Of a stretch of DNA of 64,000 nt, positions 37,201 to 48,792 are shown piece by piece. Position numbers and translations under genes: made by a program. The stretch spans positions 530,314 to 594,313 of the forward strand of contig VUYV01000289.1 in assembly GCA_008711295.1 (NCBI GenBank), read 5' to 3'. Each line of letters begins with the position of its first letter. Position 1 is the stretch's first letter. This DNA is from Anarhynchus alexandrinus (Eukaryota > Chordata > Aves > Charadriiformes > Charadriidae). The notes beneath the pieces are model-generated. The model did no database searches, had not been told where the DNA came from, and saw only the letters and a program-made list of their open reading frames with translations.

Positions 37201-38827
37201 AGATTTAATTACAAATTGACTAGTTCAGCTTTATACAAGACCTTGGAGACCAGGGTTTTGGCATTGCAATAAAGGCAGCTTAAAAAAATTTTCTCCATTC
37301 CCTTTGATCTGAAAATCAGGACTTGTATAGACAAAAATATATTGTGCAAACTGTCTGTCAGTTTAAGAAATCTCTGAAGAATTCTGCATGTACCCAATGT
37401 TTGTATATTGTGCTGTCAGGTGTGCATAAATCATGTCTCCAACAAGTAAAAGCTGGAGTTTGTAGGCCGTTGCTGAACTCTTTATTCTATATATTCTGCC
37501 TAAGTAAGGATTACTGTATTCAGCATCTGAGAACACATTGTTCATTTTTTTTTGTGAACTTTCTGAAACTTGGCAGAAAACTGGGCCTAAGGGGAAAACT
37601 GCAGAAAATGCCTGTGCCTGAACTCATTAATTATTAACTACTATAAATATACTTAATGCAAACAGCACTGTGCAATGCACATGACCGGCTGACAGGCTAT
37701 GGATGTGTTGAAGACAGATAATAAAAATAATGCATAAAAGATACACTTTCTGACCCTTGGCAGGGAACTTAGATCCAGGAAAGAAGTATCTAAGTCTAAT
37801 GGGCTATGGTGAATGCCAGAATTATGTTTAATAATGTACACATATCTCAATTCAGTACTACCTTTTGCGTGACTTACTGCCGTGAAGTTGTCTGTAAAAT
37901 ACATGGTTTAGTGACTACTTATTCTGTGACTGCCTCTGAGCTAATATATTTATTTTCTATTGCAGTGTAATTAGCAACATTTCTTTTTATTAGTTTGAAG
38001 TTTACATTGTAAAAATATTCTGAATTATTGTATGCATGTCTATGCTAGAACATATTGGTGAATTACTGAATCATTTAACTGATCTTTAACTATGTGCCAC
38101 TGTAAAAAGAACTTCATTCTATTGCTTCTTTATGCAAACTGAACCCCAGAAATCTTCTTTTAGAAAGCTCTGAAGGTTGTTTTTTTGTTTTAAATCCATC
38201 TCTTGTCTGAGACACTCGTTACATCTCAGAGTCCAGGTGAACTGAATTAAAACTGCATTAAAGTGCATTAAACCAAACTGAAATTTAACCTTCCTAAGGA
38301 GTGCAGTGTTAAATAGGAGCAGAGATTCACTACTGTCACATATTTCTATTGGAGGAAATTTTCATATTCTTATTAGAAAGGAAGATGGAAAACAAGAGAT
38401 AATTTGAACGTTCACAAGATTTGCTAAACCAAATCCTGTGATAAGATTAAACTTTGCTGACCTGATGCCAGCACCAGAAATCACATGAAAGTAATTTGAA
38501 ATCAGAACAGTAGGGTTGGCTTTTGAGTGCCAGAAGTACTTGAAAAGTCCCTCTGCAGCTGAGAATGTGTGAGTTAATTTCTCATCAGTGAGCTTCTATG
38601 GTTGTGATGTTTGGAGCAAACAACTGTGGATCTGTTGACTTTCTGTTTTAACCCCGTCATTACACTCCTCTCTCCATGTCTGAGGAGTGGAAAAGGGACA
38701 AAGTAATAAATCTTTGAAAACTCTGCGTTTAGTGTGTTATCTTCAAGCTTACTACATTGGTATATCAAATGTTTTAAAAGGTGAGAATATTCTGTAATTA
38801 TCTTACAGATACTGGAAAGTCTTATTT

Positions 38828-38877
38828 CTTTATAAATACTTATTTTTCGTTATAAATACTTATTTTTCTTTATAAAC
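38828..38877. repeat. 20-base tandem repeat, about 2.5 copies
   Basis: The unit ctttataaatacttattttt is repeated with one change (cgt for ctt in the second copy), followed by a partial third unit. Confidence 0.9.
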
Positions 38878-39879
38878 AGAAAACATGAGTCAACCTAATG
38901 TGAAAAACTCTTTATGTTAAGTAACATCTATTTTAGATGGCTTAAACCCTTTTCAAGAGTTTCAGCAGTTTTTATGAAATCTTTATGACCAAATAAGAAA
39001 AACAGGAAACCAACTTCTTTTGGGCAATGTCAGTCACATGACATATTTCACTAAGAATAAGTGTTGTTACACCTACTAAGTGCAAAACTTCTATTGGTTG
39101 ATCATTTTCAAGACATCAGTCCTGCTTTCTGTAAGTAAAAAATGACTCTGTGAGACTGCTGTAATGCCATTTCTGAATTAAAATCTGTTTGTGTTTCTGC
39201 CACCATAGCTACAACATGTTCTTTTCTAAACTTATAATATAGAATGCAGGTTCATAAACAGGATACATAGTCTGTTCAGTTTCCTTTTAAGGATGATATT
39301 TTCAGTAGTCTCAACCTGAGCAGTAGTGGTGGAATTTGCTTTTTTTGTTTTCCAATGAAGTGCTCTCTGTAGGAGACCAGATGCCACCGATTCCCTCATA
39401 AATCATTAAACATTTGAAAAAAGCTCCTTTATTATTTCACAGGAGAAGTAGAGTTGTTTATTCTTTTTTTAGTGGTTCTTGAAGTAGATTTGCTAGTCAT
39501 AATGCAAAGTAAGGGGAATGATTAAGTTCTGTTGAAGCTTGTGGGAAATTTGCTTTAGTCCCATGGTGTCTGAATTTCACCATAAATGTTTAAATTCACA
39601 TTACAACTTTAAAAAACAAATTTAAAAAAAAATTTAAAAAAAGAGGAGAAAGGGAAGTTAAGTTTAAGTTCCTTTTGCTTTTGGCTGCACATACTTGTCC
39701 TTTGGAAGTACTTAGTAATTGACACTGCTGGTGGAATAAGAGCCAAGATCTCTTTCTTCAATTGAATTGAATAGCTGTAGATGTGTCAGGAAAATATCTT
39801 TGTGGTTTTGCTTTGAACTTGGCACAGAATATAAGGGTTGGTTTTTTTTTACTTTAGAATCTGTGTATACGTTTAGATT

Positions 39880-40520
39880 GGACATCAGCTTCTCTAACAT
39901 GAGTCCTTCCCAAGGCTGCAGTTCTTCATGAACTGCTCCAGCATGGGTTCTTTCCACAGTCCACTGTCCTTCAGGAACAGACTGCTCCAGCGTGGGTAAC
40001 CCATGGGCTGCAGCTCCTACCAGGAGCTTGCTCCTGCCTAGGTTTTCCACCAGCTGCAGCTTCTGTCAGGGCTTATCCAGCTGCTGTGGCATGGGCTCTT
40101 CCACAGGTTACTACAGTGTGTATATCTGCTCCACCGTGGTCCTCTGCAGGCTGCGGGGGGACAGCCTGCTTCACCATGGTCTTCTCCACAGGTTGCAGGG
40201 GAATCTATGCTCTGGCACCTGGACATGTCCCCACTTTCCTTCATCTCTGACCTTGGTGCCTGCACAGTTGTTTCTCATGTTTTTCTCACTCCTGTCTCTC
40301 ACAGCTTCTGCACAGTGTTTTTTACCCTTTCTAAATATAATATCACAGAGGCACCACCAACATCACCATTTGGATCAGCTTTGACCAGCAGTGAGTCCTT
40401 TTTCAAGTTGGCTCGAAATGGTTTTGTCTGACATGGGGGCACCCCCTGGTTTCTTCTGTGAGAAGGCCACCCCTGCAGCTCCTCCCCCCCAAAAAAAAAA
40501 TCTTGTCACATAAACCCAAT
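39880..40520 (-). mobile_element. Avian ERV LTR piece, minus orientation
   Basis: Repeated ctgctccagcatgggt/ctgctccagcgtgggt blocks appear, as do gctgcagctcct, ctgctccaccgtggtcctc, agcctgcttcaccatggtcttctcc and ttgcaggggaatct. These are the reverse complement of a section of an LTR family abundant in birds, of which 25330-25646 carries the 3' end. The right part has a C/A-rich run (cctcccccccaaaaaaaaaa) and ends near acataaacccaataaaatg. Open frames on both strands (39712-40050 minus, 39992-40384 plus) follow from the GC-rich repeat and are not genes. Confidence 0.6.
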
Positions 40521-40778
40521 AAAATGACACAGAGTACTTGGCTAATTTGTAAGTGTAAGGTCAAAAAAAATATTTAGGAGGTCAGTTTGGTCAACTTGTT
40601 TTTGCTGCCCTCAAGTCATTAGAATTTTGATGAGACACTATATTCTCTGGTCCTCGGTTTATACTCAGTTATTACTTAGGTTTATTGAACTAAATCTAAA
40701 CTAATCTTCTAGTTGTAATCTTCTATAACTATCTTTGACTTCTGTAACTGTCTTTCAGTTATAGTGTTCTCTAAGCAC

Positions 40779-41010
40779 AAAACTTCCCCTGACACAGCTT
40801 CATTCCATTTCCTCGTGTCCTATAGCTGGTCACCAGAGAGAGGGGATCAGCACCTCCTCCTCCACTACCACCCTACCACAGTTTTAGACTGTGATGAGGT
40901 CTCTCCTCAGCCTTCTCCAAGCTTAACAAACCAAGTGACCACAGCTGCTCCTCGTAAGTCTTGCCCTCGAGACCTTTCACCATCTTGGTCACCCTCCTCT
41001 GTACTCACTC
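40779..41010 (-). mobile_element. CR1 fragment, inverted 5' segment
   Basis: Reading the minus strand, this matches the 3' part of CR1 ORF2. It carries the gaggagcagctgtggtcac and ggagaaggctgaggagagacc blocks and the region around ctctctggtgaccagctatagg. It directly abuts a CR1 3' end in the opposite orientation at 41011. Confidence 0.75.
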
Positions 41011-41058
41011 CAGATGACCTCCAGAGGTCCCTTCCAACCTCAACTGTTCTGTGATTCT
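41011..41058 (+). mobile_element. CR1 3' end, plus orientation, joined to inverted 5' segment
   Basis: The sequence agatgacctccagaggtcc, then cttccaacctcaactg and ttctgtgattct, is a CR1 3' end in plus orientation. Together with 40779-41010 it makes one element whose 5' part is inverted, as produced by twin priming in LINEs. Two independent insertions are the alternative. Confidence 0.75.
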
Positions 41059-43364
41059 CTGAAATTAGAGTAATACTCAATCATGCTTAACTTAATGCTA
41101 CGAATCACCATAGATTGTCAGATTTTAAGATGCTTAATTTTTATGATTTCGTGTTACTTCAGTTTTACATTTGTTTGAATGTATGGAAGAAATCAAATGC
41201 AACACTTCAGTGCAAACGCACTTCAGTGTATTGCTTCTGCTTCGAGGAGATCCGATTCCGGTTTGTTGACTCATCCCACCTAGATCAGATCTTTGGGAAC
41301 CAGGTGCTTATATTACCCTACATGAAAGCTTTATTTCTATTAATTTTTGTCTTAGGTTGTTCATAGGAAAAGAGACCCACAAAAGATGGGCTGCACTGTA
41401 CATGAAACCTACTTTCTCTTAACAGATCTGCACATAAAAGGAGCCAGGTGCAATAGGCTAGAACCAGTTAGTGTTCTTCTATTTAAGGAAGATACACCAA
41501 TCAGATTGGCATGTATAAATATAGTAATACCTGCAGCATTTTTTTTCTTTTATAAGGCTTCTGAAAAAAGGAATATACATTATCCTCATTAAGGTTTGTA
41601 TGTACCATCGTAGAAACATAAATTTATTTAAATAAAATTTGATTTTTTTTCTTAAATGAGCAGAATAAGAATATATTTCCTTTCTTATTTTTGCCACCCT
41701 CAGTATCTGTTCAACCAGACTGCATAACAATAACAAAAATTCTATGAGACCTTATAATAAAAGTCAGTTTCAGAATCCCTCTGTAAGGAAGATAACGTGT
41801 TAAAACGCATCCTAAAAGACTAATAGTTGAGAAGTATATAAAGACATAGTATCAAGGATTCTACAGGAAAGTTTTGTGTTTTTAAAATGTAGTAAAAATG
41901 GTATTTTAATTGAAGCTGTTGCTATTGTTTTCCTCTATAATAGTAATTTGCATGTTCTTGATGAACATGCAAGGAGGGATTTCCAAGAGAAATGTGATTT
42001 AAATCAAGAAAATAGTATTGTACATTGGGGTAATGCTTTTAAGATATATTCCTGTTAAGAGTAAAATAGGGTTCCCTGTAATAAGTAGTTCATAAACTTA
42101 TTGCTTAGTATTTTAAGGCAGACTAGTCCAATGCTTGAAATACACATTGGGGAACAATTCTGCACTGATGGAATAAACACCATAGCAATCCTTTAGGTCT
42201 TTTTTTTCTCTCATTTCTTATAGAACACATAAGTCAATACTAGTTTATCCGTCTCAGTTACACAAGGAAGGACATTTCGGGCATGTAGGAATACTTTGAA
42301 TGGAATCACAGGAAACTGTGAAGCTGTGGTTTGTTGTTTTTCTGCAAGTTTCAGGGAGAAAAAAAATCTGTCACTTCTACAAACTTAAATTTCTCTCAGC
42401 TCATCTGTGTTCAGTATTGTGGTGTCTGAGTTTCAGTGATGATCTTAAAATGTATAGCAGAATATAGTATTTACCATGTCAATGTACACATCTATTTAAA
42501 TCACAAATAATAAGAAAACCAAGTTTTGTACTCATTTTGTAACTTTAGTTCAAAGGGAAAGGTTTTACTTTTAATTTATGTGGGCCTTGTCCTTCACTGT
42601 CTTCTCTACTTACCCCTCTCTACAACAGACTGCAACACGGTGACTATTTAGGATTGTCAGCCAATTAAAAATAGCTATAACAAGATAGAAGTTCTTTGCA
42701 CATGTCTGCAGACAGAGCAATCCAAATTTCAGGGTTTTCAGTTGATTAATTTTACTCATACACAGGCCCATATCAAAAATGCAGCAGTCAAACAGTCTCT
42801 TTAGTTAACTTCAATAACGGATCAGACTGTGAAATGCTCATAAAAACAACAATAATGGGCAAGATAAAAGACTCGTCTACTCCAACATCTTGTGTTAGAC
42901 AGTGGCCAATTGTGGATGCAAGAGTAATTTAATACCTTACTCAGTTTAACCTCACAGCTTCTGACATCCTGCAGCTCAGGACCTTCTGAACTGGAGTTTG
43001 TCTCTACATCCTTGTGTTTGATATCACTTTAATAACTGCAACAGCAGTTACATTGCCACAGCATGTTGCCAATAAGTTTCATAATTCATTTGCACATTGA
43101 GTGGAAAAAAAACTACTTTCAGTTCAAGAATTCTTCTTAAATATTTCTTTTGATTATTATTGGGTATTATATTGTGTGAAATAGTGAGTAACACTTCTTT
43201 TTTTTCACCTTCTCTGCATTATTCATTTATCTCTATATTATAATCATATTCTCTTCTCCAATCATTTATTTTTCCTGGTGAAGAATCCCAGTTGATTTAA
43301 CCTCTCCTCATATACAAGTCTTTTCATACTTCGTTTTTACTTGTACTTTTTCCTTTAAGTTGGG
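41059..43364. other. AT-rich non-coding stretch, nothing recognised
   Basis: No gene, RNA or transposon was recognised. Frames of 60-85 codons are consistent with chance. Confidence 0.55.
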
Positions 43365-43369
43365 GAGAC
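43365..43369. repeat. Target-site duplication (left), gagac
   Basis: The pentamer gagac lies immediately before the LTR and is repeated exactly at 44134-44138 after it. Confidence 0.8.
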
Positions 43370-43419
43370 TGTCGCAGATGGAGTGATGGACTTCACTCGT
43401 AGAGACAAGCAGCGATACA

Positions 43420-43425
43420 TTTATT
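43420..43425 (-). terminator. LTR polyadenylation signal
   Basis: On the minus strand the hexamer reads AATAAA. It lies about 50 bases before the LTR's 3' end and supports the minus orientation. Confidence 0.6.
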
Positions 43426-43676
43426 GATATAAAACAGGGACTTAATAGAGGTTGATAGTAAATGCGATGGTGTTGTAACAAGTTTCGATGGCAAGGCAAA
43501 CTTGGTTATTTACTGCGTGGAGGACAGGGTCAGACAGAACTGTCAGGGAGGCCCTCCTGTTGAGTTGAGGTTCAGAGAGGACCCCTTTGCTTTCTAAACT
43601 CCTTCTCAGAGAGGAGTCTAAGTGTGGCTGGATCCAGTCCTGGTCCCAGACTTGGTCAATGGTTTATGTCTAAAGG

Positions 43677-43684
43677 ATTATATA
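43677..43684 (-). promoter_or_regulatory. LTR TATA-like box
   Basis: On the minus strand this reads TATATAAT in the sequence gcgtatataatcc, in a position suiting a U3 promoter given the AATAAA downstream. Confidence 0.5.
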
Positions 43685-44133
43685 CGCATAATCAATCCTT
43701 ATATCACTTAGCTAGGATTTCAAAGTTTATCATGCTATTAGTCACTTACAAGGATCTGTTGCAGCAAGGAATCTCTTAATCTTGAAAAGTAACCTTGAGT
43801 GGCATCCCTACTCAAGGGGAGATCCTTGCATGCAGCTCACTGCCATGCAGGAGAGCTCAAAGGGTTCTTGGGCTGTTCACTATTTATGGGGGTAAGATTA
43901 TTGACCTATAGTCATATTTACATATTGACCACAGCACCAGTCTTGTGGTTAGGTTGGCGCATTGCTCAAGTTAGCCCTTGACTATCGTGTTGTTATCTGT
44001 CTCCCCGAAACCATGTTGAGCTGAATGCCGCTATCACAACTAGGTGCACCCATTATGACCACTACGGGTGGTTATTGCTTGGGCAGGGTTATGGGAGATA
44101 AAGGTCAGGTTGGCAGTGGAGGACACCATCACA

Positions 44134-44138
44134 GAGAC
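44134..44138. repeat. Target-site duplication (right), gagac
   Basis: Exact partner of the pentamer at 43365-43369. Confidence 0.8.
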
Positions 44139-47100
44139 CTGGAAGATGTTCAGCATTCAAAATACATATGAATTACACAATTATGAAATACTACTGTAAA
44201 GTTTTATGAATTTGTTTTATAGTTTTTTCCTCTTTTCTAAAACCCCAGAATTTTGACTGATGCTAAGAACTGCTGCTTTCACAAAATTTACCACAATGAC
44301 TCTAATGCTTTTTCTTATGTGTTAGTTTAGAACCCATGTTATATATATACATATATACAATTGTCTTACTTTTTTCCATAATTTTTGCTTTACACTGATT
44401 ATACTGAATTTCTTCTGTTTTTTTATGATTCAGTTACTTGTATCATAAAACACGTCTGTAACTCTGCTGTCAACTTTAATTTTGACTATTCTGAATAGTT
44501 TTGATATCATTGTATATTCCTTCATTGTTTAATACCTTTTCCAGATCATCCATCTATGAATATAGTTAAAAATACAGGTTCCTTCACAGGTTACCAAAGG
44601 ATTTCTCAGGTAACCTTCCATTGTTAAAGCAACCATTTATTCCTGTTCTTGATTTGCTGTTCTTTAACCAGCTGTGAACTGTGTAAGATGGTAGCACATA
44701 CTTAATGTCTGATAGCCTTTGCTTTATAAAGTCTCTATTTCAATTAGACAACTATACAACTTATTAGAAGACCACCTACATAAATTGGGCCAGGATGTAC
44801 TTCCAAAAATATGTTTATTGACCCTTAGACTTACATATTCATTCATTTATATTAATATGTTTTAGACATATTTACCATCCTTGCATATCAAAATGCATAA
44901 ATACATTGCTATTTATCTAGATATTTAAGTAATTTTGTAAAAGTTACTCTGAGATAAATTTTAGCTGTTGTGGGTGGCAAAACAGTGAGTTAATGAATAT
45001 ACTGTTGACCTCAAATTCCAGGGTCATTTGAAATGAACTTGTAAAGATGAGTATGTCCTGAAATGTGCATCAAAGTATTGTAATCCCAATATGTATTTTC
45101 AGAGATGAAGTTTGCCAGTGACTAGAAATCAATTTCAAATAGAAAAAAATAAATTTCTTTTAGTTACTTTTTAAATTACCAAAACGAAGAATTTTGGTTT
45201 CCACCTACCTGATGTAAGAAGTTTACAATCAGTAAACACACTCTCACATAAAACCAATAATTATAGATTCAACCTAGCATTTTTTTTCAATTCTTAAGTT
45301 TTAATTTTTTTTTTTTGTAAATTGTGAATATTTTTTTCCTTATTTATTAAAATAAACCAAAGCTACAATTCAGGTTTTTACTTGGAGGTAACCTCATTTT
45401 TTTTGTATCATGTTTATGCATTTACTTAGTGATTCATACTTATAGGTCACTAGTATAAATTGCATATACGTATGTACAATTCATAGAGGTGATTAAAAAG
45501 ATGATATATGAAAAAGTTCATGTAATATTGGAGAAACCTTAAAAGAAAACTTAGAAAAAATGATTTTAAAACATATATTCATTTGATACCACAAGCCCTG
45601 CATGAAAGCTAAACAAATATTGAAAATTATTAGTATGCAAATTCTATACTATGCCTATTGCCAAACCAGTGAAATATATAGTTTTGCCCTATCTATCATC
45701 ATCACTGATAACATTATCTTCTCCAGGGAGTCATTTACAGTACAGGCACTGCAGATATCTATGTAGATTACTAAAATTAGCAACAGTGTTTCTGACATGG
45801 AACATAGTGCTTGACAATGCAAAATGCCACAAGGAATAATCCAAACAATGCAGGAAGGAAGCATTACATTAATGCATGGATGATGTGAACAACTAATTCA
45901 TTTTAATCTGTGTATTGATTATTTTTGTGATGTACATTTTTTTATAATATGCTAAAGAAACATCCTGTTTTGATACATAAATAAGGAAAAATGCACTCTT
46001 TTGCCATTCCATCCAGTATGGCAATTGCCTGTTGGTATAGGGTAGTAAGGAAATGCAGTGAAGAGAGGAATGGCACTGCTAGTGAATTGGATATATTGCT
46101 AGAATTCTGCATTATTCTGATACGTAGAATAACTAGTCTCACGTGACTAACTGTATGTATCTGGTCAGTAAAAATCAGTAATCCATTGTCCTGCTGCTGT
46201 GATTATGGATACAGGTATGGATTTTTGTGCATCTTCTTCCCAGGCTGCTGCAGGTCTAGTCGTCTAAAAGTGACTGTGCTTGGCCACTATGTGTGCTCAA
46301 AACAATTACACTTCAGCATTGAGCCCAATGTTCTGAAGTCTTACTGACTGTGGACTGAGTGATTAAATGAATAGTGTAACTGGGAACAGGCACGTCTACT
46401 GTGATGATAATAGTTTAGTATCCGAGCCCTTCTTATTTTATAATAAGCACCTTCCCTGGGTAGTTGCTCCTCCCTACCTATCTTCTCTTGTATCCTTTCC
46501 TGTTTCCTCATTCGCACTACTGATGCCAATCAAATTTCCCACTGTAATACTGATATATCTCCAACACGCATCACCACTGACTACAGGATGTATCAATAGT
46601 TAGCTTGGGCCTTTCTCTTCTCATATTCGTGCAGTCACTGGGGAAAGGCTCTCTACAAGAGCTGGAGACTCTTGTGCAATTTGAAGAAAATCCTGAAGGT
46701 AGTTCCGCTAGGCAAGATGGCTCTCATTTTGCTAGTTTCTGCTAAATGTGAACATTTAAATAAAAAAAAAAATTCTGATTCAATGAAAAAATGTTTGGGT
46801 GTTTTGTTTTGATTTGTTTTGTTTTGTTTTGGTGTTAACTTCTGGTTGTGGCCTACACATTTTAACAAACTATGGGTAGTATGACTAGTTTTCTGATGGC
46901 TTAGGATACAATCATACTTAAAAGTTTATTTTTGATATTTCATTAATTCAAGTCCTCATTCGAAACCACTTTGTATTATTGACTGGTGAACAATTAGTTC
47001 AATTTCAACACAACAACAACTAGCATCCCATTCTCTGCAACTCCGGTTTTAGGTGCCTGATCATTATTGATACTGAATATATTTCATTGTATGACGATGA

Positions 47101-48792
47101 ATCCAGTATTATTAGTAGTTGCATAAATAAAAATACATCAATGATGTATATAATTTTATTTGACATTAATCCTTCATTTTCCTTTAAACTAATTCTTGAA
47201 ATTGATGTTGTCCTGGAAGTTTGCTTCAAGAGGTTAACTTCTTACTATAAAATAAATTATTATAACTCTGGCATGACTTCAAGAAGTTTAGATTGTAATC
47301 AAAATGCCTGATTCTTCTGCCTATAACAGCTCCCAAAAGTGCTCACTAAGCATTAATCTCATATTCAGTGTTCATTCATTTTAAAAATAAATGAACAGAA
47401 GAATTAACAATTTTTGTGTTGCATACCCTCATCCAAGTTACATGGCAAGTTGCTAAAGAATTTAGAAAACAAGTGTTGTAGGTTATTGATGCCAGTTCCA
47501 AAAATGTATTTTCTGGGTCTTTTGCTTAGCATGAGATTTGCAGAAACTTTACAAAGCTAAAATGAGGTAGAAATGAAAAGAGGCATTTGGGGCTAATGTT
47601 ACTAAAAGTAATGGATATGTAAGTGGATATTCAGTGGGTATTCAGCATCATACTAAAATCTTCTGTCTGAAATAAGAGTGATTACTATAAATAATGAAGA
47701 AGTATTCTCACCCTCTCAATCCCTATCTATCCTTCTAAAGGTTTCTCTTAGTGTACTTATATTGCAATTTTCTTTTCTACTTATAGCTCTAGAAACCATC
47801 CCCCTCAGTCAAACACTCACTCTTGGCAATGCACCCATAAAGAAAAGATATCTTAGTCTAAAAAAGTGAGAAAGCTCTGCATCATTCACATCTTTGCTGA
47901 CACTACCATCCACTTAATCTTTCTTGCTCCTTCCTTGCAGCACCACATACATATTGAAGAGCAATTCAAAGAAGAATCACAGAGCAGAAGTCTCTGGGTG
48001 CAGATGAGCAATTGCCTATATCCACACTCTGTAATCTATTGGAGAGGGGAAAATGGAACAATTTAAGCTATGCTTTTCCACACAACTCATAGGCAGTTCA
48101 TCTGGCTATAAAGAGACCCAAAGCAGTATAGATGTCTGTCCATATAGCCCTACAATCAGGGCTATTACAGTAAGTTCCATATGTAGACTGGCCATAAAAT
48201 GAAAGGGGTGAAAATAAAAATCTTTGGACTCTTTAGTATTCCCATCCGCCATTTTTTTTTAAGCTTTAGTCTTTAGACAGTGAAGAAAACTGGTAAGACA
48301 AGCAATGATAGTTTCTTGAGGAAAGTTCTAATTGCTACTTGCTTGAGAGGAATAGTACTTTACTAGAGAGCAGTCCTTTTCAGTATTGAGCTGCACATAC
48401 CATATTGTAATGACTTTTGGTGGATTTTGGTTCAACTCAGAGATCATAGCTGAATTTCAGTGGCTGGAAGACAACATGGTATTGCGAGTATTTGTAGCTT
48501 CTTCCTTAAAAGTATCCACTTAGACTACTTGATACTACATTTATTGTATCTAAAAAATACTTCATTTTTTGTTTTGAATATTTGTTCTGGAAAAAGGATA
48601 ATAGAAACACAATGACAGAAAGTAGTATTATCACAAATATTTTAAACAAATACTATCTAGTTCTGCAAAATGTGTTTGCTCTTGAAGTGCTATGATCTGC
48701 AAGACCAGAACCACCAGAAGACCCAGGGTCTAATTTACAAACGAGAAAGTAAACTTTTCCCATTGTTTGCTGTGAAATCTTGTTCTTGCATT
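44139..48792. other. AT-rich non-coding stretch, nothing recognised
   Basis: No gene or transposon was recognised. An atatatatacatatataca run lies near 44341-44358 and a GTTTT-type run at about 46800-46831. Small frames on both strands show no family features. Confidence 0.55.
46800..46831. repeat. GTTTT-type simple repeat
   Basis: A run of gttttg/gttttg-like units within gttttgttttgatttgttttg, continuing with two more units. Confidence 0.85.

Larger units (their letters stand above)
32035..39879. other. Long AT-rich non-coding stretch, possible conserved elements
   Basis: No protein gene was recognised over nearly 8 kb. Frames of 60-115 codons (for example 36602-36949) lack family features, and that one begins with a non-ATG codon. 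Two segments that may be functional, near 32799 and 33361-34260, are listed separately. The interval has few recognisable transposons, unlike its flanks. Confidence 0.5.
43370..44133 (-). mobile_element. Solo ERV LTR with intact target duplication
   Basis: On the plus strand the segment starts TGTCGCAGATGG and ends CACCATCACA, giving TG...CA ends, and is 764 bases long. It is flanked by perfect gagac duplications. Orientation is minus: on that strand a TATA-like tatataat lies at 43677-43684 and an AATAAA polyadenylation signal at 43420-43425, about 260 bases downstream and near the LTR end. No internal retroviral genes are present, so it arose by LTR-LTR recombination. Family not certain. Blocks such as gtggcatccctactcaagggg and agctcactgccatgcaggagagctca are familiar from bird LTRs. 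Confidence 0.85.

Noticed and set aside
39712..40431. Frames of 74-130 codons on both strands
   Set aside because: They lie in a GC-rich avian LTR fragment.
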